Counted from the stretch's first letter, positions 46,928 to 60,364 are shown. The stretch: 64,000 nucleotides of DNA from Dryas octopetala (GCA_963921425.1 OY992840.1:10294501-10358500), one strand, 5' to 3'. Numbers and translations: made by a program. The notes: generated from the letters alone by a model not told the origin.

Positions 46928-49900
46928 TTACAAATCATCCTTCTGCATTTTACTTCTTGATGACTCCTGGGGCCTAGAACCCTGTCAAATAGGGGTTACT
47001 TTTATGAGTATTTATATCTAATTACACAGACACATGCTTAAATCAGATAAAAGGGCATGACATTGACGTCAAAGCTAAATATGATCATATTGGCACATTT
47101 TTAGATGTATAAATTCACATAGAAAAGTCAATTAGATATTCTTAGATATCATACTGGCAGGCACAATTAATACCTTGCTGCTTCTGCCATGGACCTCCTC
47201 CAGGTATTCTTCATAAGACTGCAATAAGAAGTTGAGAAAAAGACAATAATCAGAGCAAAAATTATGATAACTCATGACAAGTCGTTCAATTGTTCTCAAC
47301 AAAATGACTTTATAATTTCACTTATGAAAATTAAAATAGATATATACCATTACAAATAAAATTAAAAAATAATTCAAATTGTGAGCTTTTCTTGGCAGAG
47401 CATTCAGAATGCAACTACTTTGAATAAAGCAGGCAACTTATAAAAGAACTCAACACTAGTACGGCTACAGTGAGCTAGTTCAGCTTCATTATTCTCCCAG
47501 TCCCAATTCCCAAGATGCAAAGGAATTTATATGAATTCCACCTTTCTTACAAAAGAGACTTAGAGAGACGGGGGGGGAGAGGAGGGGGGAAGGAATGGTT
47601 GGGAACTCCCAAAAAAATCAAATAAATTTAAACTAGAGTTAAGCAAAACAACCTCAATTCGCTTAGATGATATATAAACCAAACTTTCCAACATCCCACA
47701 ACAAACAGGTCAGAAGTGCAAATTCATATTATTTCAACAAGATATAATTGATTAACCTTCATGTCTGTAAGTTCACTCATTTGCAAGGAGGATTTCAAAC
47801 AGTTCTTCAGGTATTAAATCAATAAAGGGGGAAAGGAGAAGAGAAGTCAAGAAACGAAGATAAGAAGCATAATACCATTTCGAGAAAATCATCGTCCGTC
47901 AGGACACTAGGTAGGCGGCTTTCTGCAGACAAACCCCAAACATCAAATCGAGATGACAAATCCCTGTCCACTTGTATATTAGAATGGTATCCATTAATGC
48001 GAGAATTTTTTTCCCTTGTAACTTTTGATGCCACAGAGTTGACAGGCAAATTTTCAGGAAGAACAATACCAGTAGATCTCTGATTTGCCAAATGAAATCT
48101 ATTTGCTTCAGCATGATGTTGGTAAAGCATGGAAGGATAGAGCATGGATGTCTGCGAGAGATCCACTTGGGGGCCATTATACTCTTCCTCCCCTAACGAA
48201 CATGGAGGCTCTATACAAGGCCTTTTTGAAGGAAAATCATCCATGGGAATACTGTCCACAATAAAATCATAACTAAAGGCTCATGACCAGGTTTAAAAAA
48301 AATAAGAACATTATCTTCCAATGTTTAGAACTTATTACCTATTCAGTAGACCATTCACATCATTCTTCCCATCAAGAAGCTCACAAAGAGCTTCTCCGAC
48401 ATCTGGAGACAACTCCTGAAAAAGTCATATTTTAAAAACATTTTTACAATGAGTTAATGCAACAAAAAGTAAATCAGAAAGAAGTTAATATAAAAATTAA
48501 AAACCTGGCAGTCTCTGCTAATTTTAACAGGTTTGTACTCATTCAATGGATTCTTGAGATGAAGAGTCCTTTGGAAAGGCAGATCATTTAACCGCAGCCA
48601 TTTGACCTTAAAACTGCGCCCCCAGGGATTACTTCTACTACTTCCTTGACTCCATACATTGTCTCGCCTCCATCCAACAGAAGACATCATTTGGGCATAC
48701 CCTTGGAAGAAACCACTCATGTTGACACTGAATATTAAAATTACTTTACCAGAATTCTGCAACACAACCATATGCTTCCTTGTAAAGTATCTAGATTGGG
48801 AAAGCAAAGCATGAGACTGAAATAAAGACTATCTTACATGAAATGCTTCTTCCAAAATTGGTTCATTCATTACTTGAGTAGCCCAAATTCCTTTCTCAAC
48901 TGATAGTTGGATATTATGATGATTTAAACTCTTAATGATGAAATATCTTGTATCATACAATCTACCCTTTTTGGTCGAAGTTGAATTCCCAACATGATCA
49001 TGAGAATGCCCCACTTCTTCTGACTTAGATGGATCACCCGCCTCATTAACTTTGTGACTTGAACTCTCTGACAAGAAAGTATCATATTATTCACTCATCA
49101 CAGTAACAAATTTACAAATACAAATTCCATAAAATGTATTATAGTTTTTCACATGATGCATACATGAATGCAAGATGATTACATTGAGCCACCAATGTCT
49201 AACTACTACAAATGATATTACTTTGAAACAGAAGTAAGGGAAATAAGAGTTGCCATATTAGTTTTTTTTGTTATATATATAGAATTGCTATATTAGTAAA
49301 AATGCTGATATTTGTACACTAAAATTAAGCTCCTAGAGTTTAACTAAAACCCAATAGACATTACATCAAACCAAACTACCAACTTATATAATACATACCA
49401 GTTGATGCCTTCCAAGTATGATATATTATATAAGGAGGACAGCAAATTGAACACTATGCATTCAGTCAAACACATAAATAAAAAGATATTAGTACATCTT
49501 CTACAAAGAGGTATAGCATGAACAGCATCAAGTGCAGCTTCCAACTTCAGGCCCACATATACTGGAAATTTCCCCAAATGCATATCAAAGACAAGCATTG
49601 ATGTTCCAGGAAGATATTACACATTCACAAATGTAAAAACAGAGTAGACGCACAGCATATAGTATTACAATTACCAAAGAACTTCTAAAGGTAAATTTTC
49701 ACAACGTAGATCTTAAACTTCAGTTGTAACCGAAAAGTTTGAAACACTTGACATCCAACACATCAATAAATGTGTGTTTGTTTGTGAGATAATATGGGTC
49801 AGATTATATTCAATGAGAATAAATAAAATATTGATCTGCATTTTTTTATATTACCAAGAAAAAAAAGTGCTAATAACAGCCAAAGCAACCACAAAGGCTC

Positions 49901-51186
49901 AACAAGGATTAGGAAAAAAAAAACACCAAAGTGAGAGATGGAAGGTTCCAAGTGTTACAAAGTTTACCAAACTGCTCTAATTACTAATCTGATCTTCATC
50001 TTTATCACAAGAACCAAAAAGACACCAAGCTATGTAGCACTTTCATTTATGTACCAAACTATTGTGTTGCTATCCCTATCACTAGTCAAGCCTTCAGGGT
50101 ATAACCCCACTTCCAGCCAAAATACTTCCAATCTGCAATTCCTTTGATCATGTGTACACTCATCAAAACATAGGTAGGCCTAAGGAACATTTTTGACAAA
50201 GTGAAACAAATTTGAGTAACAACAAATGTAAAAGCATGTCTCAAACTATTCTTCAAAAAATTTCTTGGTTCACAATTTGTAAAGTTCTCGTGATCCAAAA
50301 GAAGCACTCCTAACCGCTACATATTTGTCCTATAGCTTCAGTTGGACTGGCAATGAAATAAAATTGCAAGAGGAGTTGCCAGTGCTCACTATTCATGTTA
50401 AGAGCAACAGAAACTTCTGTTACCACCAAACAACTTGAAACCCTGTCAAAACATAAAAACTCCAAAACCTATCAAGCAGAAGCAAAGAACGATACCCAAT
50501 TGTTATCAACACCAACATTAACTACAGAGCAACAACGAGAACCTCAAGATATGAAACTTAGCCCCTGATGTGACACTATAAACCCACAAAAACTATAACA
50601 CTACAGATTATAGGGTCAAAACCAAAAAAAATTTGGACAATTCCTAGACAACAGAGACCTAGATTCTCAATTCCAAACAGAATTTTAGCTGCTGAAGAGT
50701 TTATTAGCATCAAGCAACTTAAGGAGATGAACACCCTACAACAAACAAATGCCACCAAAGCCAAATATTTACAGCCACCTAAGAGCGGTAGAGCATATGC
50801 AAATGAATTGAACTCTGATTGTAATGTTTTTTATATCCACTTGGAGAAAATAAAATAAAAATATAATACATGTTCAACTTTGACCCCAGGATGATATCCA
50901 ATCAAAATAGTGCTAAATTTTAGTAGAAATCAATAAAAGAGGACAATACCGGGTCCAGTATGCCTAAAACTCATTTGAAATCATGAGAAAGATGGACATG
51001 TTGAAACACCTAATCGACGTCAAACAAATTAAATCATATCAAAATTAAAAAATTATATAGAATATTTAAAAAGAAAGAACTCGCATTATTATTACCTGGA
51101 TCATCTGAATTCCCCATGTCTTGTTTCCATTCGGTAACAGATGAATCAACTACAGATGCATTTTCCTTTGCAGTATCACAAGACAT
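46928..51186 (-). CDS. YTH-domain RNA-binding protein (m6A reader, DC-like)
   Basis: Eight minus-strand coding exons (51186-51096, 49067-48838, 48756-48505, 48415-48339, 48251-47876, 47804-47757, 47218-47174, 46981-46928) join in frame to 390 residues. The YTH domain spans about residues 68-195: TRYFIIKSLNHHNI, EKGIWATQ, NEPILEEAF, VILIFSVNMSGFFQGYAQM, GRSFKVKWLRLNDLPF and KPVKISRDCQEL. The Trp residues in GIWAT and in the region from VGWRRDNVW to NPWGRS are candidates for the aromatic cage that holds N6-methyladenosine. It resembles, from memory, the Arabidopsis protein encoded by At4g11970 rather than the long ECT (DF-type) readers, since the YTH domain is near the N-terminus and the rest is short. 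The exon 1 ATG is the first after a probable 5' UTR intron. Predicted nuclear or cytosolic RNA binding; the target is inferred. Confidence 0.9.
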
Positions 51187-52612
51187 ATCCCTATCAACCT
51201 ACTATGCCATAAATTCAGGTGCAAATGTAAGCACAAACTGGACTCTGTGACATACTTATGGTAAGGTAGGAGAAACAAAAAACAGAAAAGAATATATGAT
51301 AAAATAGAATTCTAGCAATATCTTGACCACAACCACGCAGGAACAAACCCTCCAGGAAGAGAACCAAATGAGTCATGTCCATTTGTTTAGGGGGTAAATA
51401 AAGTTATCCTTTCTGTTGAGTGGAAATATTAAATTTTTTCCACTCAAACAGGCATCAGAAAATTTTTCCAAAATAAAAATTTTTCTGCTGATTTATTCCC
51501 GTTAAAAAGATAATAATAAAAAAAACTGTTGAAAAAAGTAAAATCTTCATTTCTTCTGAATACCCAAGAACAACTAAAGAGTACAAAAACCGCATAGGCA
51601 ATACAGAACAAGAAATAAAGTATAAGGGTGCCAATATGAAACTAAACAAGCAGTCTCCTTTTGGTTCCTTTAGCATAAATAAATAGTGAAGAGTAGCAAC
51701 TCACAACCCACAAAAATTGAAAAGTAAAAGTTAAAACCTCATTAGCACTTGCAGCACTGTTATCACAAAGGTGTATCCTCCACCGTAAGACTTTCATAAT
51801 GTTGAAATAAAGGTAGTGACATGTTAACATGATGATATGCTTAACAATCTGTGTTATATTTAGATAAGTCCTAAGAACTGAACTTCATGCTAAATAAACA
51901 TTATTATCATGTCTAGGTAACAGATTTTTTTGCATGTTGATCGCAATTTCAAAAATGAAAGAGGGTAGTTCCAACTAAACTATCATGTCAAACTGTCAAT
52001 TACAGAAATTGAAACCAAAATGACAAATATTGCTATCCAACTCTCGAAATATAATCAATGAAGAAGGGAAATTTTCCAACATTGCTACTATACAACCTCT
52101 CTTAAACATTACCCTGCCATAGTATTAGCTGGTCAATTTAGTTCAGCAAATCTCATAGTTTACATATCATTAACATCTAATATAATGAAAAATGCCTATT
52201 AAACTGAATCAACTTCCCACCCATTTCAAAATATAAGGAGAAAGTCAATGTGAGACAACAATGTTTTCCTATGTACCTAAAACCAAGAAGCCATTACAGC
52301 ACTCTCAAGTCTCTATAATCACTCAACCTCCACAATTGCTGAGAAAAACTTCCAGTACAATGAAAAATTTTTGTATAAAGATTGGACAAATCATTTACTT
52401 GATTTCAATTCCCACATTTTCTCTCAGCAATCAATAAGTACACCCAAACCAAGATTGACCCAGTTACTGCTAAATTCACAAAAAAACTATGCCAACCCAA
52501 TTCAACACCTCAAAAAAGTTAAAAACCCTCCAATGCAAAACACCCAAAACCCAAGTCAGCAAGATCTTTAGCATAACAGCACGTTAAACAAGAATGGAAG
52601 CAGAAGCATACC

Positions 52613-52790
52613 TCCTTAGAGAGAGACAAGACGAAGAAGTTTTAGAGAGAGGTAGTGTAAGAGTACGAGAAGTATCAGTGTGTTGTGTGTGTAACGTTGA
52701 AAAGTTTTGAGTAAATCTTCCTCGGAGCCCTAATTTTCGAAAAGTACTTGTTATAAACTGTATACAGTTTACGGCTTCGGAACTCACTTT
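52613..52790 (-). promoter_or_regulatory. Probable 5' UTR exon and core promoter of the YTH gene
   Basis: A donor-like site (aaggag|gtatgc on the minus strand, about 52612) follows a CT-rich leader, and an acceptor-like gcatag lies at about 51205, just upstream of the start codon. This suggests a long 5' UTR intron of about 1.4 kb between 51205 and 52612. Transcription would start near 52700-52790. No protein-coding similarity in the leader. Confidence 0.5.
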
Positions 52791-52799
52791 TGCTAGCGT

Positions 52800-54657
52800 T
52801 ACATATCAGTGAGGGGGAGCGAACGAAGATCAATGGGTCTGGAACTCATTGTAGTGAGGCTCTGCCACGTGTCTGGATATTATTGAGCTTTTGGGGAAAG
52901 TCAATGGATATTTTCATGTATAATTTTCTTTCTTTTTTTCTTCTTTGTCTGCTTCCAACTCAAAATATATTCCTTCGGTCAAGTGAATGTTAGTTTGGGC
53001 CACACTTGGAAAAAGGCCCAATTCTGGCTTGCTTGAGAGCTGAGACTTTGAAAAATGATTATGGATCCAAACAATAAGCCTCATTTGGTTTGCACATTAG
53101 AGATAGAAATGACAACGCAACGCGAGGCGAGGCTGGTTTTGTGACTTTGTCATTCTCATCCTCCTCTCTCTTTTTCTCTCTCTTAATTCCTCTCACTCAA
53201 AGCCACAACCTTAGGTTGAATTATTAGGGTGGACCAGATAACCAATTTCTCAATTACTTAATTATATATCTCTTAGAGCAATATATGCACTTCAAATCAT
53301 GAGGACCAACCCTGAGCATATATGTCTCGAGGGGCGACTGCTCTTAGTGCTCTGGACTCGCATTCAGGGAGGTTAATTCATGTAGTTAATTGTATGTATG
53401 AGGTGATCTTTGAAGACATAACAAATATTTAAATGCACACTTCTTTTGATAAACCTACTTCTCACAATGTCGGTCAAATATTTTTCTTTTTTCTTTTTTT
53501 CTTTTTTTTTGTCTGAAAAAATTATTGTGCGGTGATCGTTGATCGAACAGGCAATCTTCAGATTTTGTTTGTGGTAGAAATAAGTCCCATTCTATGTTAT
53601 TATTATATTGTATGTGTCAGATCGACTTGCATGAGAATAGTAATTAATAATGAACAATGATGTTTATCTTTATCAAAGAGTGCTTCTCATATATGTTGAT
53701 CCCTAATAATAAGACGCTGGTCATAGACTCATAGCTAGCTAGAAGCCAAACCATTCACCATTGTTGATTATATTAATCAAAAGCGCACGAACGTCCAGCT
53801 CACTAAAAGATTACACGAATCTCATTTCATGAACTTAACAAGCAATCAATCAAAAATATTAAGATTCATATACAAGACATTGATGATTTGATGACCATCA
53901 TCACGTGGCCTCCAAATTAAAAATAAATATTTTTATTACACTCTCGATGTGAATCTCGTTACCCATGCTTCCTATAATTTGGCCGGTGCGATCCAGGGGA
54001 TTGCATGCATGCTTCAATCTTATGTGTACCATCACACACCAATTTTTGAATGAGGCATACCATATAGAACGAATTTTTTTATTATTTTTTTTTTTTCATG
54101 AAATCGTAATAAGTAGTGGACAATAAATGATCACCACTCGATCTATTGGGCTGAATCAGAATAACGAGTCTCGTTATGCCCACAAGTGATTAAAGAAACA
54201 ATCGAGAAATTTGAATATTTTCTTACTCATGTCAAGAATAAGAGTAATTCTATGTAACACATGTTTTCTAATACATATTATGTGGTAATGTTCTCTTGCA
54301 AGACAATTAACAACCTAAATATAAGATGTTTATGTTGTGTTGTCTAATTGTGAATCTAGACCTTATATTAAAATAAGAATCAACATAATCAACGATCCAA
54401 ATTTACATTCTAGTAATATAAGTATGCTGTGTTATCAAATTATCAATCTAAATTATCAATTAAGTACGTTGATTACTCTTGACTAAATGTGTGGTCCAAA
54501 TTAATAGTTTATCAACATACATATGCATATAACGTACATTGTATGTATAAAAGGCAATTAATGCTCATCTCTTATCAAACAATCTAGCATGTTGTCTTTT
54601 GTTGACAGATTTTTAAGTAGAAAACATTACACTGTATACTGTGCATATATAAATAGG
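52800..54657. other. Gene-poor intergenic DNA
   Basis: No recognisable gene. AT-rich with T-runs near 53485-53510 and 54085-54105. I see no clear terminal repeats. Confidence 0.4.
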
Positions 54658-55054
54658 CAGACCTCTTTTATTAAGGGATCTTTTAAATAAGCTTATTTAA
54701 GGAATTTCTTACGGGATTCCTCTACATTATATTTTGATGATCGAAACTTTTTTTTTTTTTTGTCCCCATTGTAGCTAGGATCATTCATGTAAAAAATTAA
54801 ATAAATCAGAAACCATTTGACTAATGATTAAATGATCACCATTTAAAGTTTTTATAAAAAAATATTTTATTCATCTATTTATATGTTCAAAATTAAATAT
54901 TTTAATGATTTTTTATTTGTCTAATTTTTTACAAAAATAATTTTGAAATAAAGACTTAAAAAATAAATAACTCTGAATGTTAAAAAACAATATAAATTTT
55001 ATGAAAAATCTCTTAAATAAAATTACGTAAAAAATGTCTTAATAGAAGGGTCTG
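54658..55054. mobile_element. Old foldback MITE, same family as 60365-61170
   Basis: The ends are cagacctcttttattaag and, read from the right, cagacccttctattaag. The interior has gatcattcatgtaaaaaatt followed by caaatca-like and aaaccattt sequence, which aligns with gatcatccatgcaaaaaatc and aaatcggaaatcg in the two younger copies. The arms are much decayed. Confidence 0.65.
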
Positions 55055-56189
55055 TATATACGGGTATACAGATATTTTTGTTGGTCAAAGTGAATGACAA
55101 CTGGGTACACATCATATGAATAAAGATTGGACAACATCTCCATGCATCAGTAGCATGCTGCCATGCTGTGCTGAGCTACCAGATGACAAGCTGAGTAGCG
55201 CGCGAATCCCACTTGGCCGGTTCAACAAACCCGATCACGTTGGCTTGCTGGAACACGTACGTGGGACCCGACTTAGCTCGATCATGAGGCTGTACATATA
55301 TTCCCATGTTTTTATTGATGAATCTCTTAAATATTGTTAATTATCTGAGGGATAAATTATGGTATCCACTCTATATTATGGTTTAATAATCGGAACTTTT
55401 TCTAAATTTTAATTTAATGATCATTCTTTTAAATAAAAAATTAGACTAATTATAAACCTTTTAAATATTTAATTAAATAGTGAACATTTTGGTGTTCACC
55501 AAAAAAACTGTGATCTGTGTATCGATAATATTATCTTATATTAAAATACTATAGGTTTGTATAAATGCTTATAAATATTTTAGACTCTCTTTTTATTATC
55601 AATTAATTTTAAATTGAATGCTCTAATTTTTTTAATTGAATAAGAGCAAATTCAATCACCAACGTGCACCGTACCCGGTTATTGGGCATCTCCACTCATA
55701 GCCTAATGCACATTAATTGGCATACATAGCTTGGAGAGCCAAAGAAAACTAGATTTAAAGAACAACATCGCCAATCTGGCAATCTGCCATCTATATTTTG
55801 TATGGAGACATGCAAAAGAGACCAATTTGTGACTGTGATATGATCATTAAATAAGCTGCTGGAGATTTTCCTTTGAATTAATTTTTGGTTGTGATCGAGC
55901 ATGGAGCAGCAGAGTGATATATATTATTGTGGAATGAATGAATATTCTAGCCCAATATATATAATGCATGAGCATCCGGCAATCAAGTTTCTTCAAATTC
56001 CCCTGGCCAATAAAAAAAAAAAAAGGTTCTTCAAATTCATGGTCAGTACTTAAAGTTTAAGACTTGTCAAACATTGAAAATCCTTGAGAAAGGAACACAA
56101 TCATTTCCAATAGTAATTTAAGAAGAATGCATGCAGCTAGTTATAAATTAATGTCAAATATATATTATTATAAGTTTCAAAAGTCACTA
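55055..56189. other. Intergenic DNA
   Basis: No gene seen. The short open frame at 55116-55340 has no recognisable features. Confidence 0.4.
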
Positions 56190-56881
56190 CTCTTGTGCAA
56201 GGAATAAAATTTCGAGTTTCGAGAAAATTTCGATAGAAATTTTGACGGAAATTTAGAAGATTTTTAAATTTAATTTGACAGAAATTAGACGGAAACGACG
56301 AAAATTACTATCAAAATATAGAAATTTTGAATGAAACTTTACCATATGTTTATTTAACATATTATCTACTACATTGATAAAAAACATTGAAGAAACCAAA
56401 TTATATAATAAGTTTTATGTGATATAAGATAAATATAATGCGCGCTGAAGACAAATACTATTAAATAAAATTAGTATAATGAATAAATGAAATTAAAATA
56501 TTCTTTATATTTTATAATCTATACACTAAACCCTATATACTTTAGGGTTTTTTTTTTTAAAGTCCATTTTTTAAAATTCATTATTCATCCGGCCCAAGCG
56601 CTACAGTAAAATACTATAGCGGCCCACTTTTAAAAAACCGGCGCTACAGTAACAACGCTACAGTGACGCCGTTACTGTAGCGCGCTACAGTGTTTTTAAA
56701 ATGCCATTTCCCCTTTTTTTTTTTTTCCATTTCAGTACCAATTGGTACATAAACTACCCAAAAAAACAAATAATAATTTATGTATTTTCATGTCATAAAC
56801 ATATTAAATAATAACCAATATAAAATACAAAAATCAAGATGAGGCATCCATAATCTTTTACGTTTTAATAGTAAATATAAT

Positions 56882-57061
56882 TGTTACTATCGAATAGTAA
56901 CAATCATCTATTGCTACTGCCGGGCAGTGGCAATCAAGTATTATCATTGTTTGATAATAACAATCACTTATTGTTACTGTCTGGCAGTGACAATCAGAAA
57001 TTGTTATTATTTGGTAGTAACAATCACCTATTGATACTGTCTTACAGTAACAATCACCTGT
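56882..57061. repeat. 30-bp hairpin-bearing minisatellite
   Basis: Six units of 30 bp, diverged from one another. Each has a small palindrome such as ttactatcgaatagtaa or ttactgtctggcagtgac followed by aatca and a short AT spacer. As 30 is a multiple of three, one frame stays open through the array as a diverged ten-residue repeat, but there is no sign of a gene. Related hairpin units continue less regularly at about 57140-57290. Confidence 0.85.
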
Positions 57062-57589
57062 TGAAGATAACTAATATATATTGTTATCGTCATACAATAA
57101 CAATCACTAAAATTCAAACCATAGAAAATTACAAAATTCAGAGAGTAACAATCACCTGATTGCTACTGTCACACAGTAACAAATCAATTGATTGTTAATT
57201 TGCTACTATCACACAGTAACAATCACATAATTGCTACTGTCACAGTGGCAACTATTATTTCTTGCCACTATCGAACAATCACTATTCTCATTGTTCCAAA
57301 AAGAACCCAAAAACAACATACATATACAAATCTTATGTATTTTTCTAACATAAACACATAAAAAACAAAAAAACTTAAACAAAAATCTTTATCATCTTCT
57401 TTTTTTCTATTTGCTGAAGTAGACATGTACTTCCTTTTTTTTTTTTTTTTTAATGAAGTTGTCGTGTGTCTTCTTTTTTTTTTCTTTTTTGTTGAAGCTG
57501 CCGTGTGTCTTCTTTTTTTTTTTTTTTCTTTTTAACAATAGCCACTGTAAAAAAAAATGCTATTTAACAATTGTCACTATCAACTGTCA

Positions 57590-57760
57590 TTATTAACAAT
57601 CATAACCTCACTTATATATTGTTACTGATAAGCATTAACAACTATAGCCTCACTTACATATTGTTATTGACAAGCAGTAACAATCATAGCCCCACTTACA
57701 TATTGCTACTGACAAGTAGTAACAATCATAGCCCCACTTACATATTGGCTATAAAATGAA
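57590..57760. repeat. 42-bp minisatellite
   Basis: About four 42-bp units with the core taacaatcatagccccactt and acatattgctactgacaag. They share the taacaatca and attgctactg pieces with the 30-bp hairpin array, so both probably derive from one ancestral repeat. Confidence 0.8.
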
Positions 57761-59999
57761 TATGATATATTCTACTAACATAACTAAGATGCATGACATA
57801 ACTATAAATGATTTGAACAATATATAAAATTTCCAATAATATATCTTTGATTCCTACCACCAATACATTGCCACCTAAACAAACATAGGCATGACCACAG
57901 AATTCCAATCAAGGAAAAGTCAAGAGAAACAAACCTCTCCTGCCATTGAAACACAAACAATGAATTACTCAATAATGATAACGAAACGCCAATATACAAG
58001 TAGTTACACAAACTAATACTATAGATAAGTAGTTACACAAATTGCAAGTACAGAAGCTAATGCCATGTTCTACCTTTTAGAAACTCAATTCCTCAACATT
58101 ATTTAATAATCCATTACTTTCATGGCTTAGCATACAAACCAATCATAACAATCTTAATATATCACCATGGCCTGGAGGTATATGCTTGTATCATATATCA
58201 AGCTGCATATCACCATGGCCACAACCTTGAAATAAATTGGAAAAAAAAAAAATTAATTAAGCCACACCTATTCTATTCATCAGATTAAACACTGTAAAAT
58301 TATGCAAAGCAAAAGAGCTAAAAACGCAAAAAGAAACTGCACAAAATTAAGTTACCTGTAAAATGAATATAGAGGCATACTCATTGTATACAGAAGCCAA
58401 TGATGGAACTGTTACCTGTAAAATGAATCTTAGATAAGTCTCCAACATGCATGACCTTGGAAACATAAAATCAAAATAATGTATCCAAACGTTCAGTGGT
58501 GTGCAATCGATCTTCATCAACAAAAGTGAGAACTTCCCATCCACAGACAAAATTAATTGGGAATGTGAATTTTCGAGTACCATTAATTACCTGATTCTAG
58601 GTAGCAATATATGATGTAGAATAAAGGCAACAGAACATAAGTTTCAATTACAAGGGGGAGAGCGAAGGAAATTTACAATGAAACTTTTTCTTCAAATGAA
58701 AGTTTGTATTAAGAACCTGCAATTGCAGACATGGACTTGGATTGTGGCATGTCCATCACCTTTGCCACCTGAAATTGGAGTCCCAAAATCTGAACCCTAA
58801 TTCAATGGCAGCGTAGGCCATGTTCCAAGCTAAGCTGAGAGAGAAAAGAGATATAGAGATAGAAAGAAGAGACATACTTGTGAGGTGGGGAGTGAGGAAG
58901 AAGGTCGATCTGGAGTTGCGGCTTCTGCTACCTTTTTCTCAAAGTGAAGGGAGGATTCTTCGTGGTGGTTTGCCGAAGAAGGGCACCGAGATCGATCCAA
59001 GCAGAGGCAACGATCGCCCGATCGACGACGGCAACGATGGTAAGTCGCCGAAGAAGGGAGCAGCGGCAAAGCTTGCAGACGGAGAGAGGGAGATAGAGAT
59101 AGACGGAGAGAAGAGAAGGAGACGGAGAGAGAATGACGGAGACGGAAGAGAGGACCGGTTTGGTATAAACTGGGCCTCCTTCAAATATCAAAAAAGGACC
59201 TGGGTCTTAAAAGTATTAAGTGTCAAAAAATGGATTTTATAATAATTTACTTTATACTTTATAATCTATACTCTATATTGTTTAAGATATAATATAGGAT
59301 ATTAGGGTTAGGCCTATTAGGATATTTTTAATTATTTTTTATATAAAAATGTATTAAAACTTATTAGTTTAGCGTTTAAAAAAAACTAAACAAAACCCCA
59401 AAATGGCCTAACGAAATCCCAAATCATTTTTTTTTTTTCCAATTGCCCAAAAGTCCCAAACTTCAATAAAAAAAATCTTTTATTGTTTTTCTCTTTTTCC
59501 ATTTTTTTTTCTTTTCTTTTTTTCTCTTTCCTTCCTTATCTTTCCCCGTGGCTGACCCTCTTTTTCTTTCCTTTGCTTTCTTCTTCTCCTTCTTCGCTGC
59601 TGCAGTGCTGCCTGTGACTTTTTTTTTTTTCTCTCTCTCACACACTCTTATTCCTCTATATTTCTCTCTCTGTATCTCCATCACCACCCTCACCATTACC
59701 CTCATCTCTTTCTCCCTCCTCTCTTTCTCCCTCATATCCCCCCTGTCCCCGCTCCCTGCTGCCGAAACCCACCGAATGATGCACAGAAAGTTTGAACCAT
59801 CTCTTTCTCCCTTTATCTTTTTCTCACTCTATCTCACCCGCCGAAAATTTCGCCGAAATTTCGAGAATTTCAATAATTTTGGCGAAATTATCACGAAAAA
59901 TCGACGATTATACGTTTCGATTTCGACCCCTCTTCAAATCGAAAATTTTGAAGAAATTTTGCCAAAATTTTCGAAATTTAAACCCTTGCTCTTATGCGC

Positions 60000-60364
60000 A
60001 CAGTATATATATATATATATATATATAGTTTTTCTCTAGGGTCGCCTGCAATTTTTTTTTTATTTTTTTTTTGTGGATTATCATCACCGAGCACTTATCT
60101 GTGCATTTTTTATAATAGCCAAGTGCTGTAACAAATGCTCGACACCGCTTTCTTTGCCGATTTTTTAAAATATTTTTTCAACGGTTCATCTCATACCTTG
60201 TTAGAGTGTAGAATAAGATTGTGGAGACTACATGTTAGGTGGAATTAAAACCTAATATAAAGCTGATAAACCAATACCGAGTGCTTGCAGCTGAGAATCT
60301 ATGAAAAAAAAAAATTACGAGCGCCTGTCCGCCTTATAGAAGGATTATATATATATATATATAT
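60000..60364. other. Intergenic DNA with TA microsatellites
   Basis: TA repeats at about 60004-60027 and 60348-60363 flank unremarkable DNA with a T-run. No gene seen. Confidence 0.4.

Larger units (their letters stand above)
56198..59988 (-). mobile_element. Non-autonomous hAT derivative with replaced interior
   Basis: Ends caaggaataaaatttcgag (left) and, read from the right, caagggtttaaatttcga, the same pair as the hAT at 4210-9356 but in the opposite orientation. Flanks are ctcttgtg (56190-56197) and ctcttatg (59989-59996), a 7 of 8 target duplication. About 250 bp at the left end aligns with the complement of 9060-9356, including the tract with agcgcgcattat. No transposase sequence is present. 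The interior holds minisatellites (56882-57760), unrelated low-complexity DNA, and an open frame at 58820-59242 with no known domain. It is older than the complete copy and would need transposase from elsewhere. Confidence 0.88.

Noticed and set aside
53000-56189. tRNA or other structured RNA gene in the gene-poor region
   Set aside because: I saw no cloverleaf-like A and B box pair or other recognisable RNA in this stretch by eye.
56881-57159. Possible repeat protein with ten-residue units
   Set aside because: The frame simply reads the 30-bp minisatellite; there is no promoter, start context or family similarity.
58820-59242. A 140-codon Arg/Glu/Asp-rich frame
   Set aside because: No domain recognised, made of purine-rich low-complexity DNA inside a non-autonomous transposon. 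Kept only as part of that element.
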